Below the pieces are notes generated by a model. It was given only the letters and a program-made list of their open reading frames with translations, ran no database searches and was not told where the DNA came from. Shown here in pieces: positions 1 to 15,100 of a DNA stretch of 64,000 nucleotides. A program made the translations under genes and the position numbers. Origin of the DNA: Pieris napi (lineage: Eukaryota > Arthropoda > Insecta > Lepidoptera > Pieridae); assembly GCF_905475465.1 (NCBI RefSeq), contig NC_062251.1:2349001-2413000 (forward strand), read 5' to 3'. Every line of letters starts with the position of its first letter. The first letter of the stretch is position 1.

Positions 1-3000
1 TAACACGTCTCTTCACCTAACGTTATGCCTGTTCACAAATAAAATAACTACATTATTTATTTATTGTATAACATTTTCATAAATCGGAAGAAACAAATTT
101 TGTCATATTATTTAGTTGTTGGGCAGGAATGGCAAACTATGATTCGACATCTCTTTCCACTTTCTGCTTCCTTGGTACATAAACAGAAAAAACAAGGCAA
201 TTTTGATAGTATTTTTTTTTTTAGAAACAGCTATAATATAATCGGGTTTATCCATTGGGGGCATAAGCTCTAATTAAGCTATAACACGTCTCTTCACCTA
301 ACGTTATGCCTGTTCACAAATAAAATAACTACATTATTTATTTATTGTATAACATTTTCATAAATCGGAAGAAACAAATTTTGTCATATTATTTAGTTGT
401 TGGGCAGGAATGGCAAACTATGATTCGACATCTCTTTCCACTTTCTGCTTCCTTGGTACATAAACAGAAAAAACAAGGCAATTTTGATAATATTTTTTTT
501 TTTAGAAACATCTATAATATAATCGGGTTTATCCATTGGGGGCATAAGCTCTAATTAAGCTATAACACGTCTCTTCACCTAACGTTATGCCTGTTCACAA
601 ATAAAATAACTACATTATTTATTTATTGTATAACATTTTCATAAATCGGAAGAAACAAATTTTGTCATATTATTTAGTTGATGGGCAGGAATGGCAAACT
701 ATGATTCGACATCTCTTTCCACTTTCTGCTTCCTTGGTACATAAACAGAAAAAACAAGGCAATTTTGATAATATTTTTTTTTTTAGAAACAGCTATAATA
801 TAATCGGGTTTATCCATTGGGGGCATAAGCTCTAATTAAGCTATAACACGTCTCTTCACCTAACGTTATGCCTGTTCACAAATAAAATAACTACATTATT
901 TATTTATTGTATAACATTTTCATAAATCGGAAGAAACAAATTTTGTCATATTATTTAGTTGTTGGGCAGGAATGGCAAACTATGATTCGACATCTCTTTC
1001 CACTTTCTGCTTCCTTGGTACATAAACAGAAAAAACAAGGCAATTTTGATAGTATTTTTTTTTTTAGAAACAGCTATAATATAATCGGGTTTATCCATTG
1101 GGGGCATAAGCTCTAATTAAGCTATAACACGTCTCTTCACCTAACGTTATGCCTGTTCACAAATAAAATAACTACATTATTTATTTATTGTATAACATTT
1201 TCATAAATCGGAAGAAACAAATTTTGTCATATTATTTAGTTGTTGGGCAGGAATGGCAAACTATGATTCGACATCTCTTTCCACTTTCTGCTTCCTTGGT
1301 ACATAAACAGAAAAAACAAGGCAATTTTGATAATATTTTTTTTTTTAGAAACAGCTATAATATAATCGGGTTTATCCATTGGGGGCATAAGCTCTAATTA
1401 AGCTATAACACGTCTCTTCACCTAACGTTATGCCTGTTCACAAATAAAATAACTACATTATTTATTTATTGTATAACATTTTCATAAATCGGAAGAAACA
1501 AATTTTGTCATATTATTTAGTTGTTGGGCAGGAATGGCAAACTATGATTCGACATCTCTTTCCACTTTCTGCTTCCTTGGTACATAAACAGAAAAAACAA
1601 GGCAATTTTGATAGTATTTTTTTTTTTAGAAACAGCTATAATATAATCGGGTTTATCCATTGGGGGCATAAGCTCTAATAAAGCTATAACACGTCTCTTC
1701 ACCTAACGTTATGCCTGTTCACAAATAAAATAACTACATTATTTATTTATTGTATAACATTTTCATAAATCGGAAGAAACAAATTTTGTCATATTATTTA
1801 GTTGTTGGGCAGGAATGGCAAACTATGATTCGACATCTCTTTCCACTTTCTGCTTCCTTGGTACATAAACAGAAAAAACAAGGCAATTTTGATAATATTT
1901 TTTTTTTTAGAAACATCTATAATATAATCGGGTTTATCCATTGGGGGCATAAGCTCTAATTAAGCTATAACACGTCTCTTCACCTAACGTTATGCCTGTT
2001 CACAAATAAAATAACTACATTATTTATTTATTGTATAACATTTTCATAAATCGGAAGAAACAAATTTTGTCATATTATTTAGTTGATGGGCAGGAATGGC
2101 AAACTATGATTCGACATCTCTTTCCACTTTCTGCTTCCTTGGTACATAAACAGAAAAAACAAGGCAATTTTGATAATATTTTTTTTTTTAGAAACAGCTA
2201 TAATATAATCGGGTTTATCCATTGGGGGCATAAGCTCTAATTAAGCTATAACACGTCTCTTCACCTAACGTTATGCCTGTTCACAAATAAAATAACTACA
2301 TTATTTATTTATTGTATAACATTTTCATAAATCGGAAGAAACAAATTTTGTCATATTATTTAGTTGTTGGGCAGGAATGGCAAACTATGATTCGACATCT
2401 CTTTCCACTTTCTGCTTCCTTGGTACATAAACAGAAAAAACAAGGCAATTTTGATAATATTTTTTTTTTTAGAAACAGCTATAATATAATCGGGTTTATC
2501 CATTGGGGGCATAAGCTCTAATTAAGCTATAACACGTCTCTTCACCTAACGTTATGCCTGTTCACAAATAAAATAACTACATTATTTATTTATTGTATAA
2601 CATTTTCATAAATCGGAAGAAACAAATTTTGTCATATTATTTAGTTGTTGGGCAGGAATGGCAAACTATGATTCGACATCTCTTTCCACTTTCTGCTTCC
2701 TTGGTACATAAACAGAAAAAACAAGGCAATTTTGATAGTATTTTTTTTTTTAGAAACAGCTATAATATAATCGGGTTTATCCATTGGGGGCATAAGCTCT
2801 AATTAAGCTATAACACGTCTCTTCACCTAACGTTATGCCTGTTCACAAATAAAATAACTACATTATTTATTTATTGTATAACATTTTCATAAATCGGAAG
2901 AAACAAATTTTGTCATATTATTTAGTTGTTGGGCAGGAATGGCAAACTATGATTCGACATCTCTTTCCACTTTCTGCTTCCTTGGTACATAAACAGAAAA

Positions 3001-6000
3001 AACAAGGCAATTTTGATAATATTTTTTTTTTTAGAAACATCTATAATATAATCGGGTTTATCCATTGGGGGCATAAGCTCTAATTAAGCTATAACACGTC
3101 TCTTCACCTAACGTTATGCCTGTTCACAAATAAAATAACTACATTATTTATTTATTGTATAACATTTTCATAAATCGGAAGAAACAAATTTTGTCATATT
3201 ATTTAGTTGATGGGCAGGAATGGCAAACTATGATTCGACATCTCTTTCCACTTTCTGCTTCCTTGGTACATAAACAGAAAAAACAAGGCAATTTTGATAA
3301 TATTTTTTTTTTTAGAAACAGCTATAATATAATCGGGTTTATCCATTGGGGGCATAAGCTCTAATTAAGCTATAACACGTCTCTTCACCTAACGTTATGC
3401 CTGTTCACAAATAAAATAACTACATTATTTATTTATTGTATAACATTTTCATAAATCGGAAGAAACAAATTTTGTCATATTATTTAGTTGTTGGGCAGGA
3501 ATGGCAAACTATGATTCGACATCTCTTTCCACTTTCTGCTTCCTTGGTACATAAACAGAAAAAACAAGGCAATTTTGATAGTATTTTTTTTTTTAGAAAC
3601 AGCTATAATATAATCGGGTTTATCCATTGGGGGCATAAGCTCTAATTAAGCTATAACACGTCTCTTCACCTAACGTTATGCCTGTTCACAAATAAAATAA
3701 CTACATTATTTATTTATTGTATAACATTTTCATAAATCGGAAGAAACAAATTTTGTCATATTATTTAGTTGTTGGGCAGGAATGGCAAACTATGATTCGA
3801 CATCTCTTTCCACTTTCTGCTTCCTTGGTACATAAACAGAAAAAACAAGGCAATTTTGATAATATTTTTTTTTTTAGAAACAGCTATAATATAATCGGGT
3901 TTATCCATTGGGGGCATAAGCTCTAATTAAGCTATAACACGTCTCTTCACCTAACGTTATGCCTGTTCACAAATAAAATAACTACATTATTTATTTATTG
4001 TATAACATTTTCATAAATCGGAAGAAACAAATTTTGTCATATTATTTAGTTGTTGGGCAGGAATGGCAAACTATGATTCGACATCTCTTTCCACTTTCTG
4101 CTTCCTTGGTACATAAACAGAAAAAACAAGGCAATTTTGATAATATTTTTTTTTTTTAGAAACAGCTATAATATAATCGGGTTTATCCATTGGGGGCATA
4201 AGCTCTAATTAAGCTATAACACGTCTCTTCACCTAACGTTATGCCTGTTCACAAATAAAATAACTACATTATTTATTTATTGTATAACATTTTCATAAAT
4301 CGGAAGAAACAAATTTTGTCATATTATTTAGTTGTTGGGCAGGAATGGCAAACTATGATTCGACATCTCTTTCCACTTTCTGCTTCCTTGGTACATAAAC
4401 AGAAAAAACAAGGCAATTTTGATAATATTTTTTTTTTTAGAAACAGCTATAATATAATCGGGTTTATCCATTGGGGGCATAAGCTCTAATTAAGCTATAA
4501 CACGTCTCTTCACCTAACGTTATGCCTGTTCACAAATAAAATAACAACATTATTTATTTATTGTATAACATTTTCATAAATCGGAAGAAACAAATTTTGT
4601 CATATTATTTAGTTGATGGGCAGGAATGGCAAACTATGATTTGACATCTCTTTCCACTTTCTGCTTCCTTGGTACATAAACAGAAAAAACAAGGCAATTT
4701 TGATAATATTTTTTTTTTTAGAAACAGCTATAATATAATCGGGTTTATCCATTGGGGGCATAAGCTCTAATTAAGCTATAACACGTCTCTTCACCTAACG
4801 TTATGCCTGTTCACAAATAAAATAACTACATTATTTATTTATTGTATAACATTTTCATAAATCGGAAGAAACAAATTTTGTCATATTATTTAGTTGTTGG
4901 GCAGGAATGGCAAACTATGATTCGACATCTCTTTCCACTTTCTGCTTCCTTGGTACATAAACAGAAAAAACAAGGCAATTTTGATAATATTTTTTTTTTT
5001 AGAAACAGCTATAATATAATCGGGTTTATCCATTGGGGGCATAAGCTCTAATTAAGCTATAACACGTCTCTTCACCTAACGTTATGCCTGTTCACAAATA
5101 AAATAACTACATTATTTATTTATTGTATAACATTTTCATAAATCGGAAGAAACAAATTTTGTCATATTATTTAGTTGATGGGCAGGAATGGCAAACTATG
5201 ATTTGACATCTCTTTCCACTTTCTGCTTCCTTGGTACATAAACAGAAAAAACAAGGCAATTTTGATAATATTTTTTTTTTTAGAAACAGCTATAATATAA
5301 TCGGGTTTATCCATTGGGGGCATAAGCTCTAATTAAGCTATAACACGTCTCTTCACCTAACGTTATGCCTGTTCACAAATAAAATAACTACATTATTTAT
5401 TTATTGTATAACATTTTCATAAATCGGAAGAAACAAATTTTGTCATATTATTTAGTTGTTGGGCAGGAATGGCAAACTATGATTCGACATCTCTTTCCAC
5501 TTTCTGCTTCCTTGGTACATAAACAGAAAAAACAAGGCAATTTTGATAATATTTTTTTTTTAGAAACAGCTATAATATAATCGGGTTTATCCATTGGGGG
5601 CATAAGCTCTAATTAAGCTATAACACGTCTCTTCACCTAACGTTATGCCTGTTCACAAATAAAATAACTACATTATTTATTTATTGTATAACATTTTCAT
5701 AAATCGGAAGAAACAAATTTTGTCATATTATTTAGTTGTTGGGCAGGAATGGCAAACTATGATTCGACATCTCTTTCCACTTTCTGCTTCCTTGGTACAT
5801 AAACAGAAAAAACAAGGCAATTTTGATAATATTTTTTTTTTTAGAAACATCTATAATATAATCGGGTTTATCCATTGGGGGCATAAGCTCTAATTAAGCT
5901 ATAACACGTCTCTTCACCTAACGTTATGCCTGTTCACAAATAAAATAACTACATTATTTATTTATTGTATAACATTTTAATAAATCGGAAGAAACAAATT

Positions 6001-6179
6001 TTGTCATATTATTTAGTTGTTGGGCAGGAATGGCAAACTATGATTCGACATCTCTTTCCACTTTCTGCTTCCTTGGTACATAAACAGAAAAAACAAGGCA
6101 ATTTTGATAATATTTTTTTTTTTAGAAACAGCTATAATATAATCGGGTTTATCCATTGGGGGCATAAGCTCTAATTAAG

Positions 6180-9100
6180 CTATAACACGTCTCTTCACCT
6201 AACGTTATGCCTGTTCACAAATAAAATAACTACATTATTTATTTATTGTATAACATTTTCATAAATCGGAAGAAACAAATTTTGTCATATTATTTAGTTG
6301 ATGGGCAGGAATGGCAAACTATGATTTGACATCTCTTTCCACTTTCTGCTTCCTTGGTACATAAACAGAAAAAACAAGGCAATTTTGATAATATTTTTTT
6401 TTTTAGAAACAGCTATAATATAATCGGGTTTATCCATTGGGGGCATAAGCTCTAATTAAGCTATAACACGTCTCTTCACCTAACGTTATGCCTGTTCACA
6501 AATAAAATAACTACATTATTTATTTATTGTATAACATTTTCATAAATCGGAAGAAACAAATTTTGTCATATTATTTAGTTGTTGGGCAGGAATGGCAAAC
6601 TATGATTCGACATCTCTTTCCACTTTCTGCTTCCTTGGTACATAAACAGAAAAAACAAGGCAATTTTGATAATTTTTTTTTTTTTAGAAACAGCTATAAT
6701 ATAATCGGGTTTATCCATTGGGGGCATAAGCTCTAATTAAGCTATAACACGTCTCTTCACCTAACGTTATGCCTGTTCACAAATAAAATAACTACATTAT
6801 TTATTTATTGTATAACATTTTCATAAATCGGAAGAAACAAATTTTGTCATATTATTTAGTTGTTGGGCAGGAATGGCAAACTATGATTCGACATCTCTTT
6901 CCACTTTCTGCTTCCTTGGTACATAAACAGAAAAAACAAGGCAATTTTGATAATATTTTTTTTTTTAGAAACAGCTATAATATAATCGGGTTTATCCATT
7001 GGGGGCATAAGCTCTAATTAAGCTATAACACGTCTCTTCACCTAACGTTATGCCTGTTCACAAATAAAATAACTACATTATTTATTTATTGTATAACATT
7101 TTCATAAATCGGAAGAAACAAATTTTGTCATATTATTTAGTTGTTGGGCAGGAATGGCAAACTATGATTCGACATCTCTTTCCACTTTCTGCTTCCTTGG
7201 TACATAAACAGAAAAAACAAGGCAATTTTGATAATATTTTTTTTTTTAGAAACAGCTATAATATAATCGGGTTTATCCATTGGGGGCATAAGCTCTAATT
7301 AAGCTATAACACGTCTCTTCACCTAACGTTATGCCTGTTCACAAATAAAATAACTACATTATTTATTTATTGTATAACATTTTCATAAATCGGAAGAAAC
7401 AAATTTTGTCATATTATTTAGTTGATGGGCAGGAATGGCAAACTATGATTTGACATCTCTTTCCACTTTCTGCTTCCTTGGTACATAAACAGAAAAAACA
7501 AGGCAATTTTGATAATATTTTTTAGAAACAGCTATAATATAATCGGGTTTATCCATTGGGGGCATAAGCTCTAATTAAGCTATAACACGTCTCTTCACCT
7601 AACGTTATGCCTGTTCACAAATAAAATAACTACATTATTTATTTATTGTATAACATTTTCATAAATCGGAAGAAACAAATTTTGTCATATTATTTAGTTG
7701 TTGGGCAGGAATGGCAAACTATGATTCGACATCTCTTTCCACTTTCTGCTTCCTTGGTACATAAACAGAAAAAACAAGGCAATTTTGATAATATTTTTTT
7801 TTTAGAAACAGCTATAATATAATCGGGTTTATCCATTGGGGGCATAAGCTCTAATTAAGCTATAACACGTCTCTTCACCTAACGTTATGCCTGTTCACAA
7901 ATAAAATAACTACATTATTTATTTATTGTATAACATTTTCATAAATCGGAAGAAACAAATTTTGTCATATTATTTAGTTGTTGGGCAGGAATGGCAAACT
8001 ATGATTCGACATCTCTTTCCACTTTCTGCTTCCTTGGTACATAAACAGAAAAAACAAGGCAATTTTGATAATATTTTTTTTTTTAGAAACAGCTATAATA
8101 TAATCGGGTTTATCCATTGGGGGCATAAGCTCTAATTAAGCTATAACACGTCTCTTCACCTAACGTTATGCCTGTTCACAAATAAAATAACTACATTATT
8201 TATTTATTGTATAACATTTTCATAAATCGGAAGAAACAAATTTTGTCATATTATTTAGTTGTTGGGCAGGAATGGCAAACTATGATTCGACATCTCTTTC
8301 CACTTTCTGCTTCCTTGGTACATAAACAGAAAAAACAAGGCAATTTTGATAATATTTTTTTTTTTAGAAACAGCTATAATATAATCGGGTTTATCCATTG
8401 GGGGCATAAGCTCTAATTAAGCTATAACACGTCTCTTCACCTAACGTTATGCCTGTTCACAAATAAAATAACTACATTATTTATTTATTGTATAACATTT
8501 TCATAAATCGGAAGAAACAAATTTTGTCATATTATTTAGTTGTTGGGCAGGAATGGCAAACTATGATTCGACATCTCTTTCCACTTTCTGCTTCCTTGGT
8601 ACATAAACAGAAAAAACAAGGCAATTTTGATAATATTTTTTTTTTTAGAAACAGCTATAATATAATCGGGTTTATCCATTGGGGGCATAAGCTCTAATTA
8701 AGCTATAACACGTCTCTTCACCTAACGTTATGCCTGTTCACAAATAAAATAACTACATTATTTATTTATTGTATAACATTTTCATAAATCGGAAGAAACA
8801 AATTTTGTCATATTATTTAGTTGTTGGGCAGGAATGGCAAACTATGATTCGACATCTCTTTCCACTTTCTGCTTCCTTGGTACATAAACAGAAAAAACAA
8901 GGCAATTTTGATAATATTTTTTTTTTTAGAAACAGCTATAATATAATCGGGTTTATCCATTGGGGGCATAAGCTCTAATTAAGCTATAACACGTCTCTTC
9001 ACCTAACGTTATGCCTGTTCACAAATAAAATAACTACATTATTTATTTATTGTATAACATTTTCATAAATCGGAAGAAACAAATTTTGTCATATTATTTA

Positions 9101-12100
9101 GTTGTTGGGCAGGAATGGCAAACTATGATTCGACATCTCTTTCCACTTTCTGCTTCCTTGGTACATAAACAGAAAAAACAAGGCAATTTTGATATTTTTT
9201 TTTTTAGAAACAGCTATAATATAATCGGGTTTATCCATTGGGGGCATAAGCTCTAATTAAGCTATAACACGTCTCTTCACCTAACGTTATGCCTGTTCAC
9301 AAATAAAATAACTACATTATTTATTTATTGTATAACATTTTCATAAATCGGAAGAAACAAATTTTGTCATATTATTTAGTTGTTGGGCAGGAATGGCAAA
9401 CTATGATTCGACATCTCTTTCCACTTTCTGCTTCCTTGGTACATAAACAGAAAAAACAAGGCAATTTTGATAATATTTTTTTTTTTAGAAACAGCTATAA
9501 TATAATCGGGTTTATCCATTGGGGGCATAAGCTCTAATTAAGCTATAACACGTCTCTTCACCTAACGTTATGCCTGTTCACAAATAAAATAACTACATTA
9601 TTTATTTATTGTATAACATTTTCATAAATCGGAAGAAACAAATTTTGTCATATTATTTAGTTGTTGGGCAGGAATGGCAAACTATGATTCGACATCTCTT
9701 TCCACTTTCTGCTTCCTTGGTACATAAACAGAAAAAACAAGGCAATTTTGATAATATTTTTTTTTTTAGAAACAGCTATAATATAATCGGGTTTATCCAT
9801 TGGGGGCATAAGCTCTAATTAAGCTATAACACGTCTCTTCACCTAACGTTATGCCTGTTCACAAATAAAATAACTACATTATTTATTTATTGTATAACAT
9901 TTTCATAAATCGGAAGAAACAAATTTTGTCATATTATTTAGTTGTTGGGCAGGAATGGCAAACTATGATTCGACATCTCTTTCCACTTTCTGCTTCCTTG
10001 GTACATAAACAGAAAAAACAAGGCAATTTTGATAATATTTTTTTTTTTAGAAACAGCTATAATATAATCGGGTTTATCCATTGGGGGCATAAGCTCTAAT
10101 TAAGCTATAACACGTCTCTTCACCTAACGTTATGCCTGTTCACAAATAAAATAACTACATTATTTATTTATTGTATAACATTTTCATAAATCGAAAGAAA
10201 CAAATTTTGTCATATTATTTAGTTGTTGGGCAGGAATGGCAAACTATGATTCGACATCTCTTTCCACTTTCTGCTTCCTTGGTACATAAACAGAAAAAAC
10301 AAGGCAATTTTGATAGTATTTTTTTTTTTAGAAACAGCTATAATATAATCGGGTTTATCCATTGGGGGCATAAGCTCTAATTAAGCTATAACACGTCTCT
10401 TCACCTAACGTTATGCCTGTTCACAAATAAAATAACTACATTATTTATTTATTGTATAACATTTTCATAAATCGGAAGAAACAAATTTTGTCATATTATT
10501 TAGTTGTTGGGCAGGAATGGCAAACTATGATTCGACATCTCTTTCCACTTTCTGCTTCCTTGGTACATAAACAGAAAAAACAAGGCAATTTTGATAATAT
10601 TTTTTTTTTTAGAAACAGCTATAATATAATCGGGTTTATCCATTGGGGGCATAAGCTCTAATTAAGCTATAACACGTCTCTTCACCTAACGTTATGCCTG
10701 TTCACAAATAAAATAACTACATTATTTATTTATTGTATAACATTTTCATAAATCGGAAGAAACAAATTTTGTCATATTATTTAGTTGTTGGGCAGGAATG
10801 GCAAACTATGATTCGACATCTCTTTCCACTTTCTGCTTCCTTGGTACATAAACAGAAAAAACAAGGCAATTTTGATAATATTTTTTTTTTTAGAAACAGC
10901 TATAATATAATCGGGTTTATCCATTGGGGGCATAAGCTCTAATTAAGCTATAACACGTCTCTTCACCTAACGTTATGCCTGTTCACAAATAAAATAACTA
11001 CATTATTTATTTATTGTATAACATTTTCATAAATCGGAAGAAACAAATTTTGTCATATTATTTAGTTGTTGGGCAGGAATGGCAAACTATGATTCGACAT
11101 CTCTTTCCACTTTCTGCTTCCTTGGTACATAAACAGAAAAAACAAGGCAATTTTGATAATATTTTTTTTTTTAGAAACAGCTATAATATAATCGGGTTTA
11201 TCCATTGGGGGCATAAGCTCTAATTAAGCTATAACACGTCTCTTCACCTAACGTTATGCCTGTTCACAAATAAAATAACTACATTATTTATTTATTGTAT
11301 AACATTTTCATAAATCGGAAGAAACAAATTTTGTCATATTATTTAGTTGATGGGCAGGAATGGCAAACTATGATTTGACATCTCTTTCCACTTTCTGCTT
11401 CCTTGGTACATAAACAGAAAAAACAAGGCAATTTTGATAATATTTTTTTTTTTAGAAACAGCTATAATATAATCGGGTTTATCCATTGGGGGCATAAGCT
11501 CTAATTAAGCTATAACACGTCTCTTCACCTAACGTTATGCCTGTTCACAAATAAAATAACTACATTATTTATTTATTGTATAACATTTTCATAAATCGGA
11601 AGAAACAAATTTTGTCATATTATTTAGTTGTTGGGCAGGAATGGCAAACTATGATTCGACATCTCTTTCCACTTTCTGCTTCCTTGGTACATAAACAGAA
11701 AAAACAAGGCAATTTTGATATTTTTTTTTTTTTTAGAAACAGCTATAATATAATCGGGTTTATCCATTGGGGGCATAAGCTCTAATTAAGCTATAACACG
11801 TCTCTTCACCTAACGTTATGCCTGTTCACAAATAAAATAACTACATTATTTATTTATTGTATAACATTTTCATAAATCGGAAGAAACAAATTTTGTCATA
11901 TTATTTAGTTGTTGGGCAGGAATGGCAAACTATGATTCGACATCTCTTTCCACTTTCTGCTTCCTTGGTACATAAACAGAAAAAACAAGGCAATTTTGAT
12001 AATATTTTTTTTTTTAGAAACAGCTATAATATAATCGGGTTTATCCATTGGGGGCATAAGCTCTAATTAAGCTATAACACGTCTCTTCACCTAACGTTAT

Positions 12101-15100
12101 GCCTGTTCACAAATAAAATAACTACATTATTTATTTATTGTATAACATTTTCATAAATCGGAAGAAACAAATTTTGTCATATTATTTAGTTGTTGGGCAG
12201 GAATGGCAAACTATGATTCGACATCTCTTTCCACTTTCTGCTTCCTTGGTACATAAACAGAAAAAACAAGGCAATTTTGATAATATTTTTTTTTTTAGAA
12301 ACAGCTATAATATAATCGGGTTTATCCATTGGGGGCATAAGCTCTAATTAAGCTATAACACGTCTCTTCACCTAACGTTATGCCTGTTCACAAATAAAAT
12401 AACTACATTATTTATTTATTGTATAACATTTTCATAAATCGGAAGAAACAAATTTTGTCATATTATTTAGTTGATGGGCAGGAATGGCAAACTATGATTT
12501 GACATCTCTTTCCACTTTCTGCTTCCTTGGTACATAAACAGAAAAAACAAGGCAATTTTGATAATATTTTTTTTTTTAGAAACAGCTATAATATAATCGG
12601 GTTTATCCATTGGGGGCATAAGCTCTAATTAAGCTATAACACGTCTCTTCACCTAACGTTATGCCTGTTCACAAATAAAATAACTACATTATTTATTTAT
12701 TGTATAACATTTTCATAAATCGGAAGAAACAAATTTTGTCATATTATTTAGTTGTTGGGCAGGAATGGCAAACTATGATTCGACATCTCTTTCCACTTTC
12801 TGCTTCCTTGGTACATAAACAGAAAAAACAAGGCAATTTTGATAATATTTTTTTTTTAGAAACAGCTATAATATAATCGGGTTTATCCATTGGGGGCATA
12901 AGCTCTAATTAAGCTATAACACGTCTCTTCACCTAACGTTATGCCTGTTCACAAATAAAATAACTACATTATTTATTTATTGTATAACATTTTCATAAAT
13001 CGGAAGAAACAAATTTTGTCATATTATTTAGTTGTTGGGCAGGAATGGCAAACTATGATTCGACATCTCTTTCCACTTTCTGCTTCCTTGGTACATAAAC
13101 AGAAAAAACAAGGCAATTTTGATAATATTTTTTTTTTTAGAAACAGCTATAATATAATCGGGTTTATCCATTGGGGGCATAAGCTCTAATTAAGCTATAA
13201 CACGTCTCTTCACCTAACGTTATGCCTGTTCACAAATAAAATAACTACATTATTTATTTATTGTATAACATTTTCATAAATCGGAAGAAACAAATTTTGT
13301 CATATTATTTAGTTGTTGGGCAGGAATGGCAAACTATGATTCGACATCTCTTTCCACTTTCTGCTTCCTTGGTACATAAACAGAAAAAACAAGGCAATTT
13401 TGATAATATTATTTTTTTTAGAAACAGCTATAATATAATCGGGTTTATCCATTGGGGGCATAAGCTCTAATTAAGCTATAACACGTCTCTTCACCTAACG
13501 TTATGCCTGTTCACAAATAAAATAACTACATTATTTATTTATTGTATAACATTTTCATAAATCGGAAGAAACAAATTTTGTCATATTATTTAGTTGTTGG
13601 GCAGGAATGGCAAACTATGATTCGACATCTCTTTCCACTTTCTGCTTCCTTGGTACATAAACAGAAAAAACAAGGCAATTTTGATAATATTTTTTTTTTT
13701 AGAAACAGCTATAATATAATCGGGTTTATCCATTGGGGGCATAAGCTCTAATTAAGCTATAACACGTCTCTTCACCTAACGTTATGCCTGTTCACAAATA
13801 AAATAACTACATTATTTATTTATTGTATAACATTTTCATAAATCGGAAGAAACAAATTTTGTCATATTATTTAGTTGTTGGGCAGGAATGGCAAACTATG
13901 ATTCGACATCTCTTTCCACTTTCTGCTTCCTTGGTACATAAACAGAAAAAACAAGGCAATTTTGATAATATTTTTTTTTTTAGAAACAGCTATAATATAA
14001 TCGGGTTTATCCATTGGGGGCATAAGCTCTAATTAAGCTATAACACGTCTCTTCACCTAACGTTATGCCTGTTCACAAATAAAATAACTACATTATTTAT
14101 TTATTGTATAACATTTTCATAAATCGGAAGAAACAAATTTTGTCATATTATTTAGTTGTTGGGCAGGAATGGCAAACTATGATTCGACATCTCTTTCCAC
14201 TTTCTGCTTCCTTGGTACATAAACAGAAAAAACAAGGCAATTTTGATATTTTTTTTTTTAGAAACAGCTATAATATAATCGGGTTTATCCATTGGGGGCA
14301 TAAGCTCTAATTAAGCTATAACACGTCTCTTCACCTAACGTTATGCCTGTTCACAAATAAAATAACTACATTATTTATTTATTGTATAACATTTTCATAA
14401 ATCGGAAGAAACAAATTTTGTCATATTATTTAGTTGTTGGGCAGGAATGGCAAACTATGATTCGACATCTCTTTCCACTTTCTGCTTCCTTGGTACATAA
14501 ACAGAAAAAACAAGGCAATTTTGATAATATTTTTTTTTTTAGAAACAGCTATAATATAATCGGGTTTATCCATTGGGGGCATAAGCTCTAATTAAGCTAT
14601 AACACGTCTCTTCACCTAACGTTATGCCTGTTCACAAATAAAATAACTACATTATTTATTTATTGTATAACATTTTCATAAATCGGAAGAAACAAATTTT
14701 GTCATATTATTTAGTTGTTGGGCAGGAATGGCAAACTATGATTCGACATCTCTTTCCACTTTCTGCTTCCTTGGTACATAAACAGAAAAAACAAGGCAAT
14801 TTTGATAATATTTTTTTTTTTAGAAACAGCTATAATATAATCGGGTTTATCCATTGGGGGCATAAGCTCTAATTAAGCTATAACACGTCTCTTCACCTAA
14901 CGTTATGCCTGTTCACAAATAAAATAACTACATTATTTATTTATTGTATAACATTTTCATAAATCGGAAGAAACAAATTTTGTCATATTATTTAGTTGTT
15001 GGGCAGGAATGGCAAACTATGATTCGACATCTCTTTCCACTTTCTGCTTCCTTGGTACATAAACAGAAAAAACAAGGCAATTTTGATAATATTTTTTTTT

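Noticed and set aside
1517..1702. Minus-strand open frame in one monomer
   Set aside because: It exists only because of a single substitution (ctaataaagct) that removes a stop in one copy.
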